Assembly (NCBI RefSeq): GCF_000237925.1
Contig: NC_031498.1
Location: 12,129,906-12,193,905, forward strand
Origin: Schistosoma mansoni
Taxonomy: Eukaryota > Platyhelminthes > Trematoda > Strigeidida > Schistosomatidae
Direction: 5' to 3'
DNA: 64,000 nt
Made by a program: the position numbers and the translations under genes. Within the stretch, counting starts at the first letter, position 1; each line of letters begins with the position of its first letter. The notes beneath the pieces are model-generated. The model made no database searches, had not been told where the DNA came from, and saw only the letters and a list, made by a program, of their open reading frames with translations. Shown piece after piece: positions 28,101 through 38,884 of this stretch.

Positions 28101-31100
28101 AGACAAATGCTGATTCTATATTAGTTGGACGCTGTAATCACTAGAGCATATGATTTTTTTCCAAATGTTTTGAAATATAATGTAGTGAGAACATCTACGA
28201 TACATCATATTAGTTTTCTAGTGGGCTTTGTCTGTAAACCCATAAATCCAGGATAAATTTACATGATGTTTAAAAGAACTAATGACAATCATATTATTCA
28301 CTTGATTAGCCACCTTTATACAACTGATTTTCAGATGGCATCCTGGTATTTTATTGTGGGATTATACTCAATATGTCTATAGACAATTGTCAGTTGAAGA
28401 CTATTTATTAGGTATAGATTTACTGACTCTTAATACGGTAGTTTGAAAGTAAACAAAACCGATTTCGTTTTAAATAGGTAATCGGTGAGAGTAGCAACTT
28501 ATTTTGTTTGGTCAGAATGTACTTAAACTTAACAATTAAAATTACAACACCATACAATTAAGTTCTATTCCTATTATGTAACATCGATTCAAGCCTTTTA
28601 TTATTCTTATCACAACTAGTACACCTGTCATTACACTATCAATTTGTACTTTCTACTTATCATTAATTTTGATTATGTAATCTATTCCACTGTTATCATT
28701 GACTCATAAACTGCCTTGATTGGTTTAATAATCTCGTATATGCATATAAATATTACTGTATATTAGAGTAAAGCCTGATGAGGATCTAATCGAAAACAAT
28801 ATTGTTCGCTTATATATGTTGTTCTAAATTAAGTATAGTAGTTTTGCATTTAGAAAATTTTGTTGGAGGATTGATTTCTTGGAGCATTTACGACTTTCGT
28901 CAATTACTATCAATTTATGCGAAATACAGCTAACCATAATATTAATTCGTTTTTCTAACAGCAGGTTTCGATAATACTATGTATGCAGAGGCTATATACG
29001 CATGGCCATGTGAGAGCATTTCGAGAGGGAGGGTGGCCCCTCCCCACTCTCGGCCGTACCAGGGCACTTGGGGGCCATGTATGGACTGTTAATTAACAAT
29101 GATTTAGCGCAAGTAAGTATTGATGCAAACTTCAATAGGATTCACTATAACCAATGTGTGAATGGGCTTTTTATCCTAGTAGAAATCCATAAACAAATAA
29201 CCATCCCTAGATAAAGTGAAATAATAGTGTATACAGAAATAATTACAAAGGAAATTTTTACTAACTTGCAATGTATTTAAACACGAACGAATATCTCGAT
29301 CAGACATTTCTACCAATTGTGTAAGGGTTATTTTGTCAATAGATAATCCTTCTGTTTTAGTTATTAAATCAAGTCTAGAAACTAATCGACCCAAGTCAAC
29401 AATGGGTATACGTATAGTTAAGCAAGGTATTCCGGGAGCTCGTAACGCTCGAATCGATGGAGAATATCTAGCGATGAGGAACAAGAATGTATTTTGCGAT
29501 TAATTAATATAAAGAATTGAAAGACAGAAGCATACACCAACGATTATTTCAGAGAAACGATGTATTCCTAAACCAATGAAGAGTTAACACAATTCAATGA
29601 TAGAATCCTATTTAGCATACACAGCTTCGGTTTATATTTTCTGTGTGATGGAGAAGAAATCATGACGAAGTTAGGACTTATAATCTAGTGGTTGGAAGTT
29701 GAGTGTTTAAATTACTAAGCAACGGTGTTTTCATAAATCAAAAGGCAGTTTGTGAAACTAAATGGGTCCCAATGCACATCCAACAAAAGTTAAGCCCATA
29801 TCAAACTAACAGATGATTATATTCTATAAGACCGTAAAACTACCCATTTTATCTTGTAAAATGGGCTATATCAATTAAACTGTCACTTGCAGATATTCCA
29901 GTTGTAAATTTATAACTTTACCAATAAAACTTAAATCAGTTAACATTTTTAAGTATGATTTATTGACTTGGGCATACGCTTATCATGCATTATATTGACA
30001 TTAACCAATTTGGACTGTGGCAATGCATTGCGCTATGTTTTCACAAACTAAATGTGGTGTTTATACAGTAATTGAACCTACAAAAATACGTAAATTTATT
30101 TATTGACGTAAGTTTTACAAAAGAGCGTTAAGTCAAATTATAAAGACAACCTTTACCAAATAGCTACTTAAAAAGGGGTTTTTGTAGAAATGTTTTCTGA
30201 TTAGTGGGTGGTATTTATCAAAGATTTATTCAGAATGAGACTGCTCATCAGGATACACCCAACCTGACACTGCCACTAGGAATCGAACTCAGGACCCTAG
30301 TGTCACATGAAAAGTAATTAATCATCAGACCACTGGGCACCAATGAATGTTAATCTAGTAGTTCAATAGTTAAATGTAAGCCAATAGACTTGAAGGTCTC
30401 GAATTCGATCTCTGTCTAGGTCGTGGTTACCCACTGATGAGGAATCCTATGCTAGGACGAAGAAGCTTTCCTGGTTTCCAATGATGTCCAACTAGGGTCA
30501 ATCTGTAAAGTACACAAATAACGTTTTTGATACTGGCATGTATACGAACTAAATACATATTTCAGCACAGGGAAATAATTTTTTGATAGCACGGTGTTTG
30601 ATTCGATTAAGAAATATATCTATTGTGAATAGAAATTAGATTCTTTTGGTGAGAAAAGATTGACACAAATGAAAGTGTTTTATACATAGTGCATATATTT
30701 CGAATACTTTAGCTGAAGACAAAACCAGTCCTGAAAGGATGTATTAATAACATACTGATCTAAAATGTATTTACCTATGACACTATTAATCAATCAAACA
30801 AATGAGACAGATATATTTACCTCGTCCACCTTCAGATACCGTTGATTCAAGCTGTGCACACTTTATTATCTTGCTTGTATGGTGCATATTTATTTTGCTG
30901 CCTATTTGTACTAATATTTGTGTTTGATATAAATAAACAAACAAATAAATAGAAATAAGGTCCTCAGATTCCAATTTTTTTCAGATAATTTTGTTTCTTG
31001 AATCATATTTTCAATGCTTAATTTTTCCTACTGTCACTAATAATATAACTAATTCTACTACTCTGGAATCTCGTCGTGCTCATGTTGTGCAGCAAATTGA

Positions 31101-34100
31101 ACGGGTCCACAAATGCGCTAGGTTCCACGTCACATATGACTGACTGGTTGAATCAAACCAGGCCTATAAGATTGCAGTAAACAATAAATCACATTGACCA
31201 CGGCATAATACAAGTAATATATTCAAATAAACCAAACCACCATACTTACAGATCATTACATATACAGATAACAGGACGACGCAAAACTAAAGGAGGATTA
31301 GCACGTCTATTCCGCTGTTGTTGTCGTTCAGTATTAGACGGCAAAGTATTTTTTGCAGCATTCGCTAATAGTTCAACTACTACAGGCATAGCTCCGTCTA
31401 TTTCATCCATGATCAAACAACACGGCTTAAGCTTTGTTTCATGATTACCAAAATTTGTCTTCTTTGATGTATTTAAACTGGTTGAACTAGAAACGATTGC
31501 CGTTAAACGATCACGTAGTACACCTAAACTACGGTCATCGCTGAAAATACAACGACCAAAAATGATATAGATAATTATTAACTCACTACTTAAGCACAGA
31601 TTTAAGTAGACGGCTTCAATTTACACTTTTTTGAGTGTGAGAGCTAATGGTAACATAAACAGATATCCAAACCGTGATGAAAGTAGAGGTTAAATCTAAA
31701 AACTAAGTTTGCAACTAGACTACTCTCAAAACTAAACTATCCTTTAAACAATAACCAGGATAAAGTATAAAAAATTCCACAATGAAAATAATACACTTAT
31801 TGATATATGAAGGGTGAGGAGATAACTAACGTGAAAATGATGTGCATTAGTCCAATAAGCAGTACGTAATACTAAAAAGTATGTTACTGAGTGAACTAAC
31901 AAATCGCTGGAAGAAAGCAATACCAATGTTTAGCTTTTAACAAAGATATATTGTCATTAACGAACCGAGATGACCAAACACTAACATACACCGAAATTAC
32001 TGCTAAGTGATTAAAAACAGTTGGCGAGAATTTTCAGACATAAGTTTATGACAATTGTAACTTATTATCAAGGTGGACCTACAAAAGTGATAGAAATTAT
32101 GCTTTAATAGATAACCTAACTCATCTCCTTGTTTACAGACGTCATTAAATGACTCAAGTAGTAGTAAATCCTTATGAATTTATCCGAGTTAAAAATGTGC
32201 CTTCGTCAACAAATACAGACTCTATATTTAATTGGATCAAGTGCCAACCATTATTTTTATGGTATTCTAATAATAGGTAGAAACGTAGGGCCAGATCAAT
32301 GTGCGTTTATCAGTTTACTTGCTCACATGGAGCAGGTTATATTGTCCTCACAAAGCGAGCTTTTTCGAAACACATCTCCGAACATCACTCTGCTTGGCCT
32401 TCCAAAGGATTATAGAAGTCAGTCTAAAGCACAATCTTGGAGTAGCTAGTCAATTCTGGTCACTTTGCTTCACCAGAAGCCTCCTTCAAAACCATACATA
32501 CAGTCAGGAGATTCAGCACAAGAGGATTGCAAGTGAAAAGCTTATGTACAGCAAAGGCTGTTGCAATCCCCCTGTTTAAGAATAACCTTTGCGTAGAAAA
32601 ACAGTGTGTTTAGTGTCTTATTCTTCCATGGTCTTAATCTTCTTTTCTACCTCCCACAATCTATTTTTTTTTATCTCTACTCCTTTCCAAGTATTTTTAT
32701 AACTATTAATTAACCATTATTAGAAATTTTAAGCATTCTGTTCTTAATAGCTATTAAGTGAACAATTGTCTTCACCCTAGCACTTTTCACTGGCCGATCA
32801 TTACACAACTTTCTGTCAATATCTAATTTTCGTAAAAATTCATGACAAGATACCACCTGAAGCTTTCTTCAATTAGTCAACACTATTCCACTTTAGAATG
32901 GGCTAATATTTTAGCAAATAAAATTGACTATATATACGATTGTACAGCTCAAGTAAGTAAGTGATCAAAAAAAATTAAATTTTTTAAGCCGAGTTCCTTT
33001 CTCCAAAGAGAAACAATTGTTCACACTACCGCCAGTGTTAAACATTGACAGTGGAAAACCAGACAGTATTGATAAGAAAACACGAGTCAGTCATACGAAC
33101 CGCTGGTCACAGATAAATATCCAAAGTGAAAATCACAGTAAGATTTGTAGCTTAACATAAAAATCAACCACCAAACTTATTACAAAATCAATACGTCTAG
33201 AGAAATTGATAAGGATGATTTGTAATTCGGGTGTAAGTCAAGAACAAACCTCGCATTTATTTCAATTACTTGATATCCAGCATGCTGAGCCAACAAGTGA
33301 GCAAGAGTAGTTTTTCCCAAACCTGGTGGTCCAGAAATTAATATCAGTCTATATCGAGGTAGTCCATCACGAGGATTAATTTCGCCAGCTATAGCTTCAA
33401 TATCATTTGATTTGTATGGTACCGGTCCTAGATTCGTGTTTGATTTAACTTGGGTTTTAGGTACTGGTGTCCCGAATACATATGGGTCCCAGGATTTCAA
33501 CCACCTGAGGAGAGTTCGATTAGTAGTCTGCAACAAAACAAGTTTTTAGTAGTGTGGTGACAATAAGCAGTTAAAATTTAAAAATAGGACGAACTTCACA
33601 ACTGGAAAAATGGTAAAATAGTAAATCATTTGACGCTACATAATTGATTTGCTACGAGTAATATGTCTACAACTATAAATCTAGACATAGCTGTCTATTA
33701 AGGGTAAGTATGGGCAAAATCAGTTTGGCACATTTGCTTAGTTCCATACATATATGGTTTACATTTGACCACTAAACGGAAAATTTGTATGGTATAATAA
33801 CCTCAGTTAAACTCGAAATGAACATACACCAGGTTAGATAGCGGGTACTGACACATTTTAAAGTCTTACCTAACTCTTGTACAAAGTAAATCGCTGTATA
33901 CAGCAAATAGGATGAGATCAAAGAAATAAGGACATACATCCACGTCAACCTCATGGTAAGCATTATTGACTGAAACAAATAAACAGGCTAACATCACCAT
34001 AATCTACACTATAACGAACGACTAAAAACATGTACATACTATTTACAGTGTGGACATACCGAGAATATTAATCGACATAATTTACCTCATCTGATATCAA

Positions 34101-34736
34101 GTCTAAATAAGTAGATGGGGAATATTTCGTAGTCCATAACTGTGCGAAACCAGATTTGCTGTGTTTTTCTTCGATTTGTGCACTGATCATGTTAGACTTG
34201 GAATTCTTCAGCTGATATATATTTATATAAATAGATACATGACAACAAAAAATTGAAAAGGCTTACAAGTTCCTCAGCTTTATAAACTAAACCTGATGAT
34301 TCATAGTTACAAAAATACTTGTTCGATTTATCAGGTAAATCATCAATATCGGATTCACTAAAACTCAGATAAAATCGTTCACCACTATTAAACGTCAATG
34401 AAACATAATCCCCGACCAACGGAATCCTTTTCAATAGACCAGCATTTCTTGATGTAGATGTGCATGGCTGAATATTATCTTGGAGCTTGTCCTTCTCATG
34501 ATCAGCCACCAATGTCTTTAATATTTTTGATGAGCTACCTAAAACATTTATCAACAGAGATAACAATAATTACATTGCTCCAACTCCGGTGATAGAGTCC
34601 TCTTATGGCTAGGATTTTGGGAACGGTTATTTGTGCCCAAGTCAACAATAGGCAATTGTTGATTTTCATACTTTACTTCTTCATCAATTTCAAGTAATCT
34701 ATCAAGATCATCATCACTACAGTCGCAGTCCAACAT
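19177..34736 (-). CDS. CHTF18: Chromosome transmission fidelity protein 18 (Ctf18-RFC large subunit), twelve exons
   Basis: Ctf18 is the large AAA+ subunit of the alternative clamp loader that loads PCNA and supports sister-chromatid cohesion in the nucleus. Exons (minus strand): 34736-34574, 34538-34267, 34211-34086, 33527-33250, 31540-31250, 29467-29266, 25741-25473, 24203-24092, 23996-23656, 22975-22757, 22125-21876 and about 19275-19177. All junctions are GT-AG and keep phase, giving about 873 residues (human 975). Visible signatures are WTTKYSPSTYLDLISDE, Walker A GPPGLGKTT (about 253-261), EINASDDRS, Walker B LIMDEID (about 322-328), sensor-1 CICND, then DIRSCLNTLQ, GIFDVWKAVF, PLSAQLYS and TKQFIARELEIERVRRSE. 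The C-terminus YYRFKEGYSNAVRRP matches the conserved tail that binds Ctf8-Dcc1. Introns 1 and 2 are 35 and 55 nt; most later ones are long and repeat-filled. The start of the last exon is uncertain (see findings). Confidence 0.94.
21373..21735 (-). mobile_element. tRNA-derived SINE of the Sm-alpha type in CHTF18 intron 11
   Basis: This is the most complete unit in the window. On the minus strand it has a leader (CTAGTGAGAAGCAGTGACCG), A-box region (ATGCCGGCTCAGTGGTTTAG), B box (CCTGGATTCGAATCTTGCG), a hammerhead core and the tail CTAGCTTCAATTGG. It sits in the same orientation as CHTF18. Confidence 0.82.
21422..21467 (-). ncRNA. Hammerhead ribozyme core, best preserved copy
   Basis: On the minus strand stem I is GCACTG (21467-21462) with CAGTGC (21427-21422). 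CTGAGGA is 21461-21455, stem II is GTCC/GGAC, GAAA is 21439-21436, and the predicted cleavage follows GTC at 21430-21428. All conserved core positions are intact. Stem III (ACG/CGT with an AC gap) is minimal, as expected for type I schistosome hammerheads. Confidence 0.75.
22440..22530 (-). mobile_element. Possible tRNA-derived SINE fragment
   Basis: On the minus strand a B-box-like GGTCCTGTGTTCGATACC is followed by a block resembling the SINE relics at 30205-30345. No A box or full core is preserved. It lies in CHTF18 intron 10. Confidence 0.35.
24785..25290 (+). mobile_element. GC-rich dispersed repeat of unknown class with a 155-codon open frame
   Basis: This 500-bp block in CHTF18 intron 7 is clearly GC-richer than its surroundings. 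An open frame runs from 24719 to 25186 (155 codons) and contains LGGQVTSLLPRG, DEVPWWPVTDNRF and FKRRKYAFCPLKIVNNN. The non-coding tail (TATATACGCGTG, then ATTTCGAGAGGGAGAGCGGG and a CTCTCCC hairpin arm) recurs at 28985-29080, so it is a dispersed repeat. I recognise neither the protein nor the family. The frame may be chance in a GC-rich repeat rather than a gene. Confidence 0.6.
25513..25537 (-). repeat. ATT/AAT microsatellite within CHTF18 exon 7
   Basis: An ATT repeat in the coding exon reads as a run of seven asparagines (minus strand), immediately before ARRRNGK. The run is in phase and lies in a poorly conserved linker between AAA+ lid and C-terminal region. Confidence 0.8.
27655..27882 (-). 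mobile_element. tRNA-derived hammerhead-type SINE, decayed, reverse
   Basis: The unit has the same block order as the 21373 copy, with degraded boxes. The hammerhead region reads CTACGACGGAGTCCC rather than CTGAGGAGTCCC, and GAAA has become AAAA. It abuts the forward unit at 27884 head to head. Confidence 0.7.
27884..28037 (+). mobile_element. tRNA-derived hammerhead-type SINE, partial, forward
   Basis: The unit starts at GTTGGATACCGGCTCAATGG (A-box region), then has a clear B box GGTTCGAATCCC and the core CTGCTGAGGAGTCCC. Stem II and the GAAA box are decayed (AAATCAAAC). It ends near CAGTGCTTCCAGG. Confidence 0.72.
28985..29080 (+). repeat. Tail fragment of the GC-rich repeat at 24785
   Basis: TATATACGCATGGCCATGTG, ATTTCGAGAGGGAGGG and CTCCCCACTCTCGG match the 3' tail of the 24785-25290 block in order and orientation. 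It is confined to the last ~95 bp, like a 5'-truncated retroposon copy. Confidence 0.65.
30205..30345 (-). mobile_element. tRNA-like SINE relic, reverse
   Basis: On the minus strand it has an A-box-like CCCAGTGGTCTGATG, a B box GAGTTCGATTCCTAG and a downstream CTGATGAGCAGTCTC. The last piece recalls a hammerhead CTGATGA box but lacks a partner GAAA segment. It differs from the Sm-alpha type and may be a second SINE family. Confidence 0.5.
30355..30500 (+). mobile_element. tRNA-like SINE relic with CTGATGA...GGACGAA core, forward
   Basis: Here a decayed B box (TCTCGAATTCGATCTC) is followed by CTGATGAGGAATCC, then TAGGACGAAGAAGC and TTCCTGGTTTCC. These match the hammerhead order, with the GAAA box changed to GAAG. 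It lies head to head with the reverse relic at 30205. Confidence 0.5.
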
Positions 34737-35282
34737 TTGTAGTGATGTGATTATTCAAGGTCCTGTACTGAAAAGGATAAGAACAACAGTGATTACTTTT
34801 TATATAAACAAGAATAACGGTAATATAAGTGACACAAAGTGGCCTGGTACTCACTGTCGATCATAAACAACGTAAAGCCTGGAGTAAATGTGTATTAGTC
34901 CAAGTTTTTATATTTCATTGCAAAAACGAGAAGAAAAGCAAACGAGTCTAAATAATGTAGTCTCAATGATAATGAGAAAGACTAAATATTTTGAATATGG
35001 ACCGAAAAGAAAGGTGGGTGTTGAAGGAATAATCGAATTTAAGATCGAGAGGAGGATAAAGTGAATGCATCCGTGCCACTGCGGTTACTTCTAAACTATA
35101 TTCCTCTAAGGCGAATAATGACAGATACAAAATAAAAATAAAAACAGATGACGTTAGATATCTTTATCAAAAATTAGGAGTTTGTAAGTAGCATGTGTTG
35201 AAATGATTAGAAGCGATACGTGAAAAATGAATAATCAACTTCCGATACAAAAGATCCCCGTTTATTCAACAGAAATAACATT
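34737..35282. other. CHTF18 upstream region and old LINE debris
   Basis: The CHTF18 5' flank and promoter should lie here. No clear core promoter element is visible. At about 34990-35100 the minus strand resembles the 3' coding and trailing part of the RTE LINE at 35283, so an older copy fragment lies between the gene and that LINE. Confidence 0.4.
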
Positions 35283-36800
35283 AAGGAAGTCAGTCAGTCA
35301 GTCAGTCAGCCACAACGTAGGACCAGGCACACATAAGCATCGGTCCAAGTTGCCATACCTCATTAGCACAACAAGATGAATACCGAATTCATAGAAGTAG
35401 TTACTTCAATGGTGATAATATATAAAAGAAAGGTTGTACATAAGGATATAGTACAAGAAGAAAGACAGATATGAAGCAATTTTAACCTCTGGGTTTAAAG
35501 GAAGATAAAGAGTGTATACACCTGCGCCATTGTGATCGATTCTGAGCCACGTCACCTAGAGTCTCCAACCATTGGTTACGATAGTCACGCGGACCCCAAC
35601 CAAGTAGTCTGCATCTACCAACATGGTCTAGGCCAGAAGTTAGTGACTTTATGGATTGATGCCACGTTTTGGTTTGGCCGCCCCTAACTTTCTTCCAACC
35701 ATCCCCAATACTAATCAGCATTGTGCGTCGTGGTAATCGGTGTTCAAACATACGTGACGTGGCCCAACCATCTCAGTCGATGAAGATTCATGACCTCATC
35801 AACTGATTTACCATCATTTCCTAATACCCTGTGTCTAACCTCACCATTACTTACCTGGTGATCCCAGCAGATGTGAGCAATATTTCTAAGGCATCTGTGG
35901 TCAAATACCAGTAACTTACGAGTATCTTCTACTCTTAATGGCCATGTTTCACAGCCGTAAAGTAGAACAGAGAGAACTGCTGCGCAGTATACTCGTCCCT
36001 TAATTGATAGACAGATATCTCGTCTTCGCCATAGGTGACGTAAGTTGGCAAAAGCCAAACGAGCTTTTTGAATCCGTGCTGAGATTTCGTCAGACACCAA
36101 CGCATTAGGGCTGATCAGACTTCCAAGAGAAGTGAAGTTGTCGACACTTTCGACTACTTCACTCCCTATCCTTAGTTTAGGTGTTGACGCAGGCCAGTCC
36201 TGGAGTAACAATTTACATTCAGAGGAGGAGAAACACATTCCAAATATCCTGGCACTGTTACTCAGTTCTAACAGAAGATTCTGCATTTTATCAGCATCTT
36301 CACCAAATAGGACTATGTCATCTGCGCATTCTAAGTCGATAAGTGGACCCCCTGGTAGGAGATCAATTCTTGAAAATTCAGTCGACGAGTGTTATTTCCA
36401 GCAATAGGTCTATAATGGAGTTAAGCAAAAATGGAGATAGTGAACAACCTTGCTGGACAACACTTGAGGTTGTAAAATCAGATGACAGTTCGCCATAAGC
36501 TCTCACTCGACTGGTAGTGTTCGAGTAAAGAGCCTTCACAAGGTTTATGCACTTCTGAGGTACGCCTTTCAATGACAGACACTGCCACAGAACCTCTCGG
36601 TCTACAGAGTCAAATGCTGTTTTTAAGTCAAGAAAAACTACCACTGTCGGACGCCGATAAGCATGCCTGTGTTCTAAAACCTGACGAATAGTGAATATGT
36701 AGTCGATACAGCCACGACCAGGTCTGAAAACAGCCTGATTTTCTCGTGTTTGCAGTTCACGAGTCTTAGTTAAGCGCACATTAGGGAAGAAGCTAAATAA
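35283..36800 (-). mobile_element. RTE-clade LINE fragment (C-terminal half of reverse transcriptase and 3' end)
   Basis: Minus-strand frames give the reverse-transcriptase blocks FRPGRGCIDYIFTIRQVLE, VVFLDLKTAFDSVDREVLW and VVQQGCSLSPFLLN. They continue into LRHLWRRRDICLSIKGRVY, LLYGCETWPLRVED and NLHRLRWLGHV. The YADD-type catalytic box falls in the damaged join near 36290-36390. The coding part ends at 35482, and a short 3' UTR ends in a (GACT)n tail at 35288-35310. It is 5'-truncated, lacking the endonuclease, and the frame is broken in at least two places. It resembles the schistosome SR2/SR3-like RTE group. Confidence 0.85.
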
Positions 36801-38880
36801 TTTGGCAAATGTACTACTCTTAACTACTACGACTTATATTGTGGCGAAAAAAACCATAACTATCTTTGTCAGGCTTGTGGCAGTGAAATATATCCGCTCA
36901 GGTTCAAAAATCCTTATTTTAGTCTATGAATTTCATAGGCATTTCTACTTCTCATGCAGAGAACAGTACCAAAGTCTATTATTTTATATATTCCATCAGC
37001 ACAGGTTGTTTTGAACAAGATTCTGTGAAAGAGGCCCTACGTCTATATACAAACAAGAGATGCCTAAAATTCTGGAGAGGGCAAATGAGGAAGCATTTCG
37101 TACGATTTAGCGCAACAGTAAACATAACCGTGATTTATTATCTCACATCATAATGCACTTCGACACACTTTGACGTTTGAGGTGAACCAGTGAAAGGAGT
37201 CCTAGAACTCATGGATCTGGGCATCTGTGAGCCCCACTGGAAGTGTTGCGGGTAAATTTACCATTCATTCCCGAGGCCGAAATGAAATCTCAACCCAGTG
37301 AAGCCATATACATAGATAAGATATTAGTTTGGTTATAAAAATCCAGATACTCACTCAGGATTTCAAGACGTCTCACAACTGGGGATGAAGTCCTGTAAAT
37401 CACGTGGATTAAGGCATTCAGTATTTATTACATACAACCCAGAATCAAAACCACTGACGAATAACTGAGATTTTTCCTACTCCGAAGGATGGCAAAAGTT
37501 TCTAAGTACTACTCTTTTCTATTCCGATATCCAACTGACTGCTTTCTTTACTTCCTACTTCACTAAGGAACGAAAATATGTCTGAATAAACAAGTAGTTG
37601 AGATCTTATTTCAGTAAATGCTGGTCGTGTCACTTATTGCAGGTATCTAAGTTATTTGTTTGCCAGGAACTGATGGCCATATTATAAACGTACTAAAAAC
37701 AATTCTAGAGTAAAAAGGTTTTCAACAAACACTGAATAGGCATCGTTACAACTGGGGAGATTTACTATAGTTTACTGTGCTAACAGTTATGAAAGATTTG
37801 ATTTAACTGGTCGTGCTTGATAAAACCTTAGAGCACAATTGCAATTTGAATATTCACAACTTTCGGTATTGTCAAAATAATTATTAGTAATACTCTTCCA
37901 GGCCATTATACAGATGAATCTACTTCTATAATCATCTTTAACATAAACTGATCAGGTTTGCGTTTACGATACCGTTACATCATAGGTATTAAATTTGTAT
38001 GCAGTCGAATTATGTTAGCTTTTATTATTGCATATTATGATAATATATAACCCAGAAATACTACCGCTATAATTATTGTCCACTTATTAAAACATCAATC
38101 GACTAACCTGATTATGCGAATCGAAAAACTTCTGGTTAAGCGAATGACTTCAAAGTTAAGTGTATTATACCCTAGTGTCTTTCCTAATTGGAGCTTAGTT
38201 ACAGGGAAGTCTCCATATGACATGTCCCATACTAATTAGTATGGGACATATTATTAGCTTTATTTGAATGTGAATAAGGGTTAAACATCAAAATTTAGGA
38301 CGACAGTCTTTTTGTTGGAAAGACAAATGATGCAATTACGGATATCCAGTGGAGAACACTAAGGCCCCTTTTGAAACAGATGACCTCAACTTGGAAATAC
38401 GCGGTTGATTCATACCTGCAGTATAATGTGTGTCAACCTTGAATGCATGCTTATCTTAACAAAAGTCTGTTGACTTTGGATCTTATTGTGTTTGCACCTA
38501 GTGTTGAGATACTTTTCATTGTTACCGTCTTTTGAAGAACCTGGAAGAGATAAGAATGAGCTGAAAAGTGAATTGATGACTCCATGAGAGTATGAGTTGA
38601 GCCTCAAATTTATAATAAAACCCAGTTGATAAAATATCTTTCGATGATAAATGTGTTTCAGACAAAACCATTGTCAAACCTTGAATATCTGCGGCATCTT
38701 CAGTAGTGAGTTCGACGTGATCTGGTACACCAAACAAAAAGTTGTGAGTCAAATGGTTCAAATGGTTGTGGATGGAATAGAAGAAGCTTTCGATTAACGG
38801 GCTTCCATGTCTAGTAGCAGTGGATCACCAATACCTCCAGGCAAGAACCTAGTTATATTAACGATAATGGAGGAAAAAAG
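36801..38880. other. Stretch between LINEs, nothing assigned
   Basis: Two overlapping plus-strand frames (36802-37153) and minus-strand frames at 38410-38761 have no recognisable motif. A short block near 37236-37300 resembles the sequence following the LTR-like repeat at 43640, hinting at a further LTR-element relic. There is no host exon I can support. Confidence 0.35.
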
Positions 38881-38884
38881 AAAT

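Larger units (their letters stand above)
25742..29265. other. CHTF18 intron 6, repeat-bearing
   Basis: This 3.5-kb intron holds two inverted SINE units (27655-28037) and the tail of the GC-rich repeat (28985-29080). A 73-codon minus-strand frame at 25980-26201 has no recognisable motif and sits between well-phased exons, so I do not call it. Nothing else stands out. Confidence 0.5.

Noticed and set aside
35288-35310. (GTCA)n array as a satellite or CRISPR-like repeat
   Set aside because: It is the microsatellite tail of the RTE LINE at 35283-36800, and the window is eukaryotic.
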